DNA from: Azorinus chamasolen
Lineage: Eukaryota; Mollusca; Bivalvia; Cardiida; Solecurtidae
Assembly (NCBI GenBank): GCA_963576725.1
Contig: OY755240.1
Location: 12,702,378 to 12,766,377, forward strand
Direction: 5' to 3'
DNA length: 64,000 nt
The position numbers were made by a program, and so were the translations under genes. The notes beneath the pieces are model-generated. The model made no database searches. It saw only the letters and a list, made by a program, of their open reading frames with translations, and had not been told where the DNA came from. Of this stretch, positions 58,101 through 64,000 are shown piece after piece; within the stretch, counting starts at the first letter, position 1; every line of letters begins with the position of its first letter.

Positions 58101-60988
58101 GCTCTTTTTTTCTTCATGGTATTATACAGATTTTATTTCTGTCATGGCCAAAAATGCTCTTCCATAGGTCATTATAAAAGTAGAACTAAAGTTGATGCAA
58201 TATCCCTGCATAGCTGCCTTGATCGCAAATCTGGTTGTGCCACGGACAGACAGACAGACAGACTAACACACTGACTCCTATAAACCCCCTCTCAAACTTC
58301 GTTTGCGGGGGTATAATTAAGCTATCGTAGTCGTCTGATCAGGGTCTGCTCTGTTTACTTTTGACATGATATAGATCTGATTCTACAGCCTTTATCAAAG
58401 CAAAATATTTCCTTGACAAGTTTACTTTATAAAATTTCAGATAATAAATATTCATGATTTCATAATTTCTTACGTGAATATTGAACAGGGAAGGGTCGTC
58501 TCGAGTATTTATTTAACCCTGGTTCCCTGTTCTGTATGTAGGCCAAATTTTAATCCCTACTGAATATTCATTAATAAAATAATTATTAAGAAATATTGAA
58601 GGTGGAACATTGTACACATTTTAGAAAGCAAAGAAACAGATCTATCAAATTCTATTAGCAAACAAAGCTGACCCTGATCAGACGGCTCCTCTAGGAACCG
58701 TCTGATCTGGGTCTACTCTGTTTGCAAATGTGTGAAAACACGTTTATATGAGGGAAAGGGTTAACACTTTACTAAAGATACAGTTGAAAGAATAAAGAAT
58801 GTGTAACAGCTGCATAATCTGGGTCTGCTCTGTTTGCTTATGAAGTTATAAAGATCTGATCAAATAGTTCTGTCATTGCCAAAAAAATCCTGTGTTCATA
58901 TGTCATTATAAAATTAAATAATACTCATGATGTCATTTTTTCTTATATGAATATTCATGATGTAAGGTTTAAAAATGTTTGATTGAAGCTGAGAACCAAA
59001 CTTACTTAACCCTTTACTCCATGAATATTCATGTAAGAAACAATGATGTCGTAAATAAAAATTAAATAAAGGTTTATCATGGCAAATAAACAAATTATTT
59101 TTTGACCATGGCAAAAACAGCAGAATCATATCTACATGTATATCATTTCATAAGCAAACAGAGTGAATCCAATCTGACAGCTCCTACAGGAGCCATCTGA
59201 TCTGGTTCTACTCTGAATGCAAAGATACAGAAAGGCGTATTTATGGAGTAATTGGTTAAGAACGTTTCTTGAGTTCAGAAAAGTCTTACCCTTTATCAAA
59301 CTACAGGTTATTCCCATCTCCATCTTTATTATCCTAACCACCCTAGGTATTCAGACAGACAAACTGCTGCAAATAGTGCTGACCCAAATCAAATGGCTCC
59401 TTAAGGATCTGTTTGATCAGGGTCTTCACTATTTTCAATTATATCATTATATACTTTTGGCTATATTTCATAGATATATTATGGGACAATGACTATACCT
59501 ATATTTTGTAGATATATTATGGGGCAATGACGATACCTATATTTTGTAGATATATTACGGGGCAATGACTATACCTGTATTTTGTAGATATATTATTGGG
59601 CAATGACGATACCTTTGCCTATATTTCATAGATATATTATGGGACAATGACGATACTTTTGCCTATATTTTGTAGATATATTATAGGGCAATGACGATAC
59701 TTTTGCCTATATTTTGTAGACATATTATAGGGCAATGACGATACCTTTGCCTATATTTTGTAGATATATTATAGGATAATGACGATACCTATATTTTATA
59801 GATATATTATGGGACAATGACGATACCTTTGCCTATATTTTATAGATATATTATGGGGCAATGACGATACCTAAATTTTGAAGATATATTATGGGACAAT
59901 GACGATACCTTTGCCTATATCTTATAGATATATTATGGGACAATGACGATACCTTTGCCTATATTTTGTAGATATATTATGGGACAATGACGATATTTTT
60001 GCCTATATTTTGTAGATATATTATGGGACAATGACGATACTTTTGCCTATATTTTGTAGATATATTATGGGATAATGATGATGCTTTTGCCTATATTTTG
60101 TAGATATATTACAGGGCAATGACGATACCTTTGCCTATATTTTGAAGATATATTATAGGACAATGAAAATACCTATATTTTATAGATATATTATGGGGCA
60201 ATGACGACACCTATATTTTGTAGATATATTATAGGACAATGACGATACTTTTGCCTATATTTTGTAGATATATTATGGGACAATGACGATACTTTTGCCT
60301 ATATTTTGTAGATATATTATAAGGCAATGACGATACCTTTGCCTATATTTTGTAGATATATTATAGGACAATGACAATACCTAAATTATATACATATATT
60401 ATGGGGCAATGACGATACCTATATTTTGTAGATATATTATAGGACAATGACGATACATTTGCCTATATTTTGTAGATATATTATAGGGCAATGACGATAC
60501 CTTTGCCTATATTTTACAGATATATTATGGGGCAATGACGATACTTTTGCCTATATTTTACAGATATATTATGGGACAATGACGATACTTTGCCTATATT
60601 TTACAGATATATTATGGGGCAATGACGATACTTTTGCCTATATTTTGTAGATATATGATGGGGCAATGAGGATACCTTTGCCTATATTTTACAGATATAT
60701 TATAGGGCAATGACGATACTTTTGCCTATATTTTACAGATATATTATAGGGCAATGACGATACTTTTGCCTATATTTTACAGATATATTATGGGACAATG
60801 ACGATACTTTGCCTATATTTTGTAGATATATTATAGGGCAATGACGATACCTTTGCCGATATTTTGTAGATATTTCTTGATAACATTAGTGTAGGTGAGC
60901 GCAAGTCTTCTCAGTTTGTTCCGATACGCCTGGTCCTCAACAGATAGGGTCCCAGCAGTTCCAGCAGACAAGGCATGACCAGATTGAC
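46200..60988 (-). CDS. MED15-like middle domain, 13-residue repeats and Neuralized-type RING in one gene model (5' end beyond window)
   Basis: Exons in coding order: 60988-60851, 57631-57550, 55391-55331, 52459-50699, 49793-49696, 48022-46200. All borders are AG/GT and all five junctions are in phase. The first three exons give VEDQAYRNKLRRLALTYTN, then KNMLQMFTKPHKRYPMEAIL and KCEKVLKM; this matches the conserved C-proximal region of Mediator subunit MED15 (QYLDKLKQL..., then a KRCPL..LQKCE motif). The large exon is about 45 copies of a 13-residue repeat. A linker exon carries PQKKPRL, a possible nuclear signal. The last exon has a low-complexity region with APTIQ(V/M)KS repeats and ends in a C3HC4 RING (CIYC, TCGHMCLC, CPIC; 46203-46358) closest to Neuralized E3 ligases. 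A 2-bp deletion at about 51175 stops the frame: an assembly error, an allele or inactivation. Mediator tethering plus ubiquitin ligation is only an inference. Upstream exons (KIX region) are not visible up to 64000. Confidence 0.68.
46203..46358 (-). other. Neuralized-type C3HC4 RING domain (C-terminal)
   Basis: Ligands in order: CxxC, C-x-H, CxxC and CPIC, with TVIYTCGHMCLCFEC and an IIDIIKIYKA tail at the very end of the protein. The Neuralized family has the same RING at the extreme C terminus with a DI(I/V)(K/R)TY tail. The NHR domains of true Neuralized are absent from the visible exons. Confidence 0.9.
48112..48262. mobile_element. family C MITE, damaged
   Basis: CAGTACAAATCCTCTAAACT left end, inner arms GGCAGATGGCTGCTTAATGC / GCATTACGCTGCCATCTG around CCTCTAGGAGCTTTC. 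Right TIR absent. Confidence 0.55.
48417..48630. mobile_element. TTAA-flanked MITE, family I
   Basis: TTAACCTTTAGCCTGCTGAG to CATAGCAGGCTAAAGATTAA. The central palindrome TTTGGATCCAGATGAGACGC plus inverse is centred on GAATTACTCGG near 48555, a centre unrelated to the GCTCCTATAGGAGC type. Confidence 0.8.
48662..48899. mobile_element. TTAA-flanked MITE, family A, inverted
   Basis: TTAACCCATTCCCTGTTCTA to GAAGGAAAGGATTAA, centre CAGCTCCTATAGGAGTCG near 48827. Confidence 0.8.
49071..49283. mobile_element. family A2 MITE, inverted
   Basis: GTTAATATGCCTTTCTACGC to CATGGAGTGAGGGTTAA, centre GACTCCTAAAGGAGCC near 49127. Confidence 0.7.
49396..49631. mobile_element. TTAA-flanked MITE, family A2, inverted
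   Basis: TTAA at 49396-49399 and 49628-49631. Dyad GATCAGACAGTTCCTGTCTGATC near 49468 has lost the GGCTCC centre. Confidence 0.8.
49850..50385. repeat. 39-bp satellite in an intron of the MED15-like/RING gene
   Basis: About 13 copies of a unit of 39 bp, TAAAGTACTGTACATATATT followed by GTATACTGCTTTACAAACA, with some shortened copies. It begins about 60 bp from the 3' splice site of the 49793-49696 exon, on the intron side. Confidence 0.9.
50405..50600. mobile_element. family A2 MITE fragment, inverted
   Basis: CCTTTTCAAACAGTGTAGACC, GATCAGACAGTCCCTACAGG, GTTTGCTTATAAATAATAAG. No TTAA ends. Confidence 0.45.
50699..52459 (-). repeat. coding 39-bp minisatellite exon (13-residue repeats)
   Basis: About 45 consecutive 39-bp units read as variants of SRLQQRSTSSTPD (3' half, fairly uniform) and ARLQQKAASSTSD (5' half, diverged). 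The unit phase is kept throughout except for the missing AG at about 51175, where ATCTAGTCAGG replaces ATCTAGAGTCAGG. With two bases restored the exon length fits both flanking splice phases. The 3' splice site reads ACAGCAG, so CAG skipping is possible. Nearby CAA/CAG pairs make it Gln-rich, as in the low-complexity parts of MED15. Confidence 0.85.
52502..52743. mobile_element. TTAA-flanked MITE, family E, inverted
   Basis: TTAACCCTTCGCTTGCTATT to AGCAAGGGAAGGGTTAA, centre GACAGCTCCTGCAGGAGCTGTC near 52572. It lies about 40 bp upstream of the repeat exon. Confidence 0.85.
52825..53054. mobile_element. TTAA-flanked MITE, family A, core deleted
   Basis: TTAACCCTTTCCCTGTTCTA to AAGGGAAAGGGTTAA. 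The centre is reduced to CCCTGATCGTCTGATCTGGG, lacking the GCTCCTATAGGAGC part. Confidence 0.8.
53055..53654. repeat. intronic interspersed repeats with a GTCAATATGA(A/G)T motif
   Basis: 53255-53450 has two diverged copies of CATAACTCTGTTATTCCAAAGTCAATATGAAT-like sequence. 53543-53640 matches the AAAGATGAAAGCTGAGA tail of the 56190-57508 repeat. No exon recognised. Confidence 0.4.
53655..53828. repeat. fold-back repeat, family F, inverted copy
   Basis: CGTGAGAAAAAGAATCTGAT to ACTCGCAACAGATCCTC, with the palindrome centred on TTATTAAGCTCGCC / GGCTCGCTTAATAA near 53747. This copy keeps the full loop arms. Confidence 0.75.
54127..55265. repeat. 43-bp tandem repeat split by a Tigger-like element
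   Basis: Units of GACAGGCCACATTCCTTAAT plus GGTACTAAATATTTACACAAA occur at about 54127-54200 and again at 55177-55265. The element between them has TA duplications. Confidence 0.75.
54202..55176. mobile_element. Tigger-like element of 975 bp (TAGCGACAC ends)
   Basis: CAGTCAAACCTGTCCTAGCG and the near-inverse AAAACAGGTTTGACTG, flanked by TA (54200-54201, 55177-55178). Several AGCGACA / TGCGACA motifs follow the left end. No transposase recognised; the reading frame at 54781-54996 has no known domain. Confidence 0.75.
55635..55885. mobile_element. TTAA-flanked MITE, family A, inverted
   Basis: TTAACCCTTTCTCTGTTCTA to GAGGGAAAGGGTTAA, centre GGCTCCTCTAGGAGCC near 55812. Confidence 0.85.
55886..56189. 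other. intronic, A2 remnant only
   Basis: Shows CATGAATATTCATGACG and TTAACCCTTTACCTGTTCAA pieces and a duplicated ATTAATGTAAAAAATAAT. No exon. Confidence 0.35.
56190..57508. repeat. interspersed repeat ending GAGCACTTTGTGCTCTGGTGAGC
   Basis: Starts AACAAGAGGGCCAGAATGGC and contains three diverged direct modules, each with TTTTGACCCCAGGGGNACAA-like sequence, ATAATTTATATAACTTTTGT and GATGAAAGCTGAG (about 56300, 57130, 57290). It ends in ACGGACAACGGACATC and CACCCTGAGCACTTTGTGCT. Shorter tails are at 42250 and 53543. I recall such sequences as common in bivalve introns; class uncertain. Confidence 0.5.
56409..56643. mobile_element. TTAA-flanked MITE, family J
   Basis: TTAATTCTTTGGATGCTAGA to CCCAGCATGCAAAGAGTTAA, with dyad GGATCCAGATCAGGCCTCAC / GTGGGGCCTGATCTG near 56490. 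It lies inside the longer repeat. Confidence 0.7.
57773..57977. mobile_element. Tigger-like MITE, family C (TATAACGGCCAC ends)
   Basis: CAGTAAAACCTCTCTATAAC and its inverse, TA at 57771-57772 and 57978-57979, perfect centre GAACGCTCCTATAGGAGCGTTC near 57877. Confidence 0.85.
58030..58500. mobile_element. two damaged A2 MITE copies
   Basis: 58030-58200 (GACCAGGATCAGACAATTC core) and 58320-58500 (only the right half, from GTCGTCTGATCAGGGTCTGC). A CAGACAGACAGACAGAC tract and a GCGGGGGTATAATTAA end (58245-58320) separate them. Confidence 0.5.
58513..58764. mobile_element. TTAA-flanked MITE, family A, inverted
   Basis: TTAACCCTGGTTCCCTGTTC to GAGGGAAAGGGTTAA, centre GGCTCCTCTAGGAACC near 58691. 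Confidence 0.8.
59006..59259. mobile_element. TTAA-flanked MITE, family A2
   Basis: TTAACCCTTTACTCCATGAA to TATGGAGTAATTGGTTAA, centre CAGCTCCTACAGGAGCC near 59185. 58765-59005 before it is an inverted A2 half sharing TTAA with the family A copy. Confidence 0.8.
59463..60850. repeat. minisatellite (38/44 bp units) amplified from an exon/5' splice-site junction
   Basis: About 33 units of TATATTTTGTAGATATATTA, TGGGGCAATGACGATAC and an optional (C/T)TTTGCC. Read on the - strand a unit contains ATCTACAAAATATAGGCAAA|GGTATCGTCATTG. This matches the last 18-20 bases of exon 60988-60851 and its donor GTATCGTCATTG. The array begins directly at that donor. Confidence 0.9.
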
Positions 60989-61077
60989 CTAGATAAAGAC
61001 AAAACTATAATGTTATCAACCATTTGCAAGCTAGCAGCTCTGCCTTTCATCAGGATCCAATGTGTTTTACACTGTGA

Positions 61078-61228
61078 GTCCATGTTTATAAAGCTTTTTA
61101 GTTCAGTCTGAGTTTGTTCTCAAGCTTTTCAGTCTTGATTGGTCAGATTTGAGCCAAAGGCTCAAATCTGACCAATCAAAAACTTGAGAACGAACTCAGA
61201 TTCAACTAAAGTTTTATAAGCATGGATA
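61078..61228. repeat. fold-back repeat, family D
   Basis: TCCATGTTTATAAAGCTTTT to GTTTTATAAGCATGGA, with GATTGGTCAGATTTGAGCC and its inverse at the centre near 61157. Confidence 0.8.
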
Positions 61229-61289
61229 CAGATCATTGACTCATAGCAGATGACAAATGTTTACAGATGACAATTACTTTACTTACAAA

Positions 61290-61590
61290 GAGTGTGACTT
61301 TGCAAACGTAGTTGACCCAGATAAAATGGTTCCTGTAGGAGCCGTCTGATCAGGGTCTGCTCTGTTTGCTCAAGAAAATCTTCTATCTTATAATTTGACA
61401 TCAATCTATGTACATGTATTCATTTGTTTCATATAAGGATACAAAATAATTATATAATACTATGATTCTACAGTTTCTGCCAAGGCCAATATTTCCTAGA
61501 GGTTTACATGCATTATAAAATTCACCTAATAAATATTCATGACGTCATTATTTTTTTTTACATGATTATCCATGCAATAAAGGGTTATAC
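61290..61590. mobile_element. family A2 MITE, inverted, left terminus lost
   Basis: Core ATGGTTCCTGTAGGAGCCGT near 61335, then AT-rich arm to GCAATAAAGGGTTA. About 50 bp of extra sequence (61395-61445) interrupts the arm. Confidence 0.6.
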
Positions 61591-61701
61591 CAGGTAACAA
61601 TAGATACAGCATCTTGAGGGATTTGCACATGTAAAACTATTCTTATTACAATCTATGGGACAAAACAGTGACTGTCTTTGCAGACAGTTTGGATCCAGAT
61701 G

Positions 61702-62210
61702 AGACACCAAGTAACCTATTATTATTACAATATGCGGCACCAAGTAACCTATAATTACTACAATATGAGGCACCAAGTTACCTATAATTAGTTAATTACT
61801 ACAATACACGGCACCAAGTAACCTATAATTACTACAATATGAGGCACCAAGTTACATGTACCTATAATTACTACAATACACGGCACCAAGTAACCTATAA
61901 TTACTACAATATGAGACACCAAGTTACCTATAATTACTACAATACACGGCACCAAGTAACCTATAATTACTACAATATGAGACACCAAGTTACCTATAAT
62001 TACTACAGTATGAGACACCAAGTAACCTATAACTACAACAATATGAGACACCAAGTTACCTATAATTACTACAATACACGGCACCAAGTAACCTATAATT
62101 ACTACAATATGAGGCACCAAATTACCTATAATTACTACAATATGAGGCACCAAGTTACCTATAATTACTACAATATGAGGCACCAAGTTACCTATAATTA
62201 CTACAATTTA
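61702..62210. repeat. 33-bp satellite
   Basis: About 15 copies of ACCTATAATTACTACAATAT followed by GAGGCACCAAGTT, with ACACGG replacing TGAGG in alternate units. A multiple of three, so open frames run through both strands. It starts inside a family I-type sequence (TTGGATCCAGATGAGACACC) and ends in another (TTTGGATCCAGATGG). Confidence 0.9.
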
Positions 62211-62325
62211 TGGAGCAAAGAGTGATGGCCTCTGTAAATAGTTTGGATCCAGATGGAAATGTCAAGTCAAGAATCCAAGCTGTACGACACGCTGCTCATG
62301 GACTGTATTTTTATCAAATGATTCA

Positions 62326-62554
62326 TTAACTCTTTCCTTTATACATGTATACTGTATTTAGACCAAACCCTTTTTAATAAATCTACTTTTTGGATAAATC
62401 TACTGAAAAGGAGCACTTACTAGATTTTTTTTTATAATTGTGTAGTTTTGAAACCACTGTGATAAATACAGCATTGCTCCTATTTATCACAATGGTTGCA
62501 AAAAATGAATTTTACAGAGGTATCACAAGGCCTAAATAAGAGGGAATGGGTTAA
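62326..62554. mobile_element. TTAA-flanked MITE, family B, first of a pair
   Basis: TTAACTCTTTCCTTTATACA to GAGGGAATGGGTTAA. Centre worn to CAGCATTGCTCCTATTTATC. Confidence 0.75.
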
Positions 62555-62756
62555 CCATTTCCTCTATAAATACGCCTTTCTACGCCTCTGTAAAAGTCAC
62601 TTTATGAAACCATTGTGATAAATAGAGCAAATGCTCTATTTATCACAATGGTTTCAAACTACAAAGTTTTAAAAGTTTCCTTTTCTCTAGTAAATGCTCC
62701 ATTTGGGTTGATTCATTCAAAGAGGTCTAAAAATAGCCTATGGAGGAAAGGGTTAA
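62551..62756. mobile_element. TTAA-flanked MITE, family B, second of a pair
   Basis: Shares TTAA 62551-62554 with the first copy and ends GGAGGAAAGGGTTAA at 62756. Its centre GATAAATAGAGCAAATGCTC lacks the shared core. Confidence 0.8.
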
Positions 62757-62819
62757 TACATCTAATCTATGCCAATGGTGAACTTTTACCTGGTGACCTT
62801 TTACCTGATACTGATGTCT

Positions 62820-63110
62820 TTTAACTCTTTCCTCCATGAATATTTACACAAATGTATGCACAAAATAAGGATGTCATGAATATTAATTATTCGATTTTAT
62901 AATTGCATACAAACACATTATATTTTGGCCATAACAGAAACTGTAGTTCTAATCAGATCTATATTATATTATATTATATTATAAGCAAATACAGCAGTAC
63001 ATGATCTTGCTCTACTCTGTTTGCAAAGGCATATTTATCATTATGGAGTAAAGCCGGTCAATTCCTTTGGAAGCCATTTGATCAGGGTCTGCTTTACTTG
63101 CTTATGATGT
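62820..63110. mobile_element. family A2 MITE with extra half core
   Basis: TTAACTCTTTCCTCCATGAA to ATTATGGAGTAAAGCC (63055), followed by a second half core, GAAGCCATTTGATCAGGGTC. Its own core is shortened (CAGCAGTACATGATCTTGCTC). Confidence 0.55.
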
Positions 63111-63189
63111 AGCGTACATTTGATTCCATCGTTAATGATCAGTAGCGTAGCTGAATTAAAATATAATATATGCACTCTCTCGGGAAAAT

Positions 63190-63315
63190 TCAGAATTATG
63201 TACTTTTGGAACCATTGTGATAAATAGAGCATTTGCTCCTATAGGATCAAATGCTCTGTTTATCACAATGGTTTCAAAATGTGACTTTTACAGAGGACTG
63301 TAATATGAGGGGAAA
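63190..63315. mobile_element. family B MITE, worn ends
   Basis: CATTGTGATAAATAGAGCAT palindrome around GCTCCTATAGGATC near 63237, right end GTAATATGAGGGGAAATG. Confidence 0.6.
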
Positions 63316-63766
63316 TGCTTACACAACGAGACAGAACATTTATTAAAGTCTACCATCCCCTTGGCTTTCGATTTTAGTTCCAATGAAGCCATAATAATGT
63401 GTTCACCTTTCAGATTAATGTTACGCATGTGTGTAAGTGCGTATCGCTGGCTACGCCGCTGATTATCATGTTGTCATTATAAAAAATAAAACTAAGCAAC
63501 ATAATATTTATATAAATCATAATTCACTAGGCAGAAACCCAGATAAAAGGAAATTTTTTTTTCAAAATTAGTTCCTTTATTTCCCGACCAAACCGTATGT
63601 TGTGAGCACTCTTCTTCTTCCATTATTGTACCAATCCCACTCTGAGGCAATATCATACTATTGGAGATGATTCTAAAAAGTGCTCCCAAGATAGCGTTTG
63701 GTGGAAAAATGATCATCTAAGTATTTAAGTACACATCTTGATATACTGCTCTAATTAGTTAATGAT
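63316..63766. other. no feature recognised
   Basis: A - strand reading frame of 74 codons (63716-63492) has no recognisable domain or clear splice sites. It could belong to an upstream exon of the MED15-like gene but nothing links it. Confidence 0.35.
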
Positions 63767-63995
63767 TTAACCCTTCCCTCCATAAATACGCCTTTCTACA
63801 CCTCTGTAAAAATTACCTGTTGAAACCATTGTGATAAATAAAGCATTTGCTCCTATAGGAGCAAATGTTCTATTTATCAAAATGGTTTCAAATTACAAAA
63901 TTTTATTTTTTTTTCCTTTTCTCTAGTTAATGCTCCTTTTCGGTAGATTTATTCAAAGTGGTTGAATCTAAAAATAGCCTGAGGAAATGGGTTAA
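63767..63995. mobile_element. TTAA-flanked MITE, family B
   Basis: TTAACCCTTCCCTCCATAAA to TGAGGAAATGGGTTAA, centre GCATTTGCTCCTATAGGAGC near 63850. Confidence 0.85.
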
Positions 63996-64000
63996 ACAAG

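Noticed and set aside
61585..62225. Hydrophobic repeat frame on - and RHQVTYNYYN repeat frame on +
   Set aside because: Produced by the 33-bp satellite.
63492..63716. 74-codon frame on - as an upstream exon of the MED15-like gene
   Set aside because: No similarity to MED15 and no clear splice borders.
1..64000. tRNA, rRNA or snRNA genes
   Set aside because: No A/B-box promoter pair in a cloverleaf context or rRNA core sequence was recognised by eye; a tRNA/Rfam scan would be decisive.

Overview
The window is eukaryotic and looks like a bivalve mollusc genome. This rests on AT-rich DNA, introns with GT..AG borders, metazoan proteins (SPT4, a MED15-type domain, a Neuralized-type RING, a single-exon B-box/beta-propeller protein of the kind expanded in bivalves) and dense short inverted-repeat elements. 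The organism is an inference; no species marker is visible.

Four protein-coding loci are supported. (1) The 3' three exons of SPT4 on + (2995-7100). (2) A five-exon gene on - (27913 down to 17094) encoding about 263 residues that starts MGNCCGNE, suggesting N-myristoylation and palmitoylation; I do not recognise the family. (3) An intact single-exon B-box plus beta-propeller (TRIM/NHL-like) gene on + (32510-33610). (4) A six-exon or longer gene on - (60988 down to 46200). Its exons join in phase and encode a MED15-like middle domain, then a huge exon of 13-residue Gln/Ser repeats, then a last exon ending in a Neuralized-type RING. The repeat exon carries a 2-bp frameshift. A fifth coding relic is a frameshifted mariner (DD34D) transposase inside an intron of gene 2.

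Most of the rest is mobile and repetitive DNA. Several families of roughly 200-250 bp elements, almost wholly palindromic, end in TTAA plus CCC-type inverted termini (piggyBac-like target). They are called A, A2, B, E, H, I, J and K here. A second group (C) has CAGTAAAACC-type termini and TA target duplications (pogo/Tigger-like). Many members of A, A2, B and C share almost the same dyad centre, GCTCCTATAGGAGC, although their arms and termini differ. Elements sit inside one another or end to end sharing one TTAA (25.06-26.04, 26.25-26.93, 62.33-62.76 kb).

Larger structures are a hAT-like insertion (308-1464), a 1.3-kb hAT-like palindrome with an 8-bp target duplication next to a 200-N assembly gap (40.3-41.9 kb), a nested inverted-repeat complex (33.9-38.6 kb), a 0.6-kb tandem duplication (28.96-30.18 kb), and many tandem arrays. 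Some arrays are visibly amplified from element arms. One (59.46-60.85 kb) is amplified from the exon/5'-splice-site junction of gene 4. Letters A-L are local labels, not database names; edges given without stated TTAA/TA flanks are approximate.
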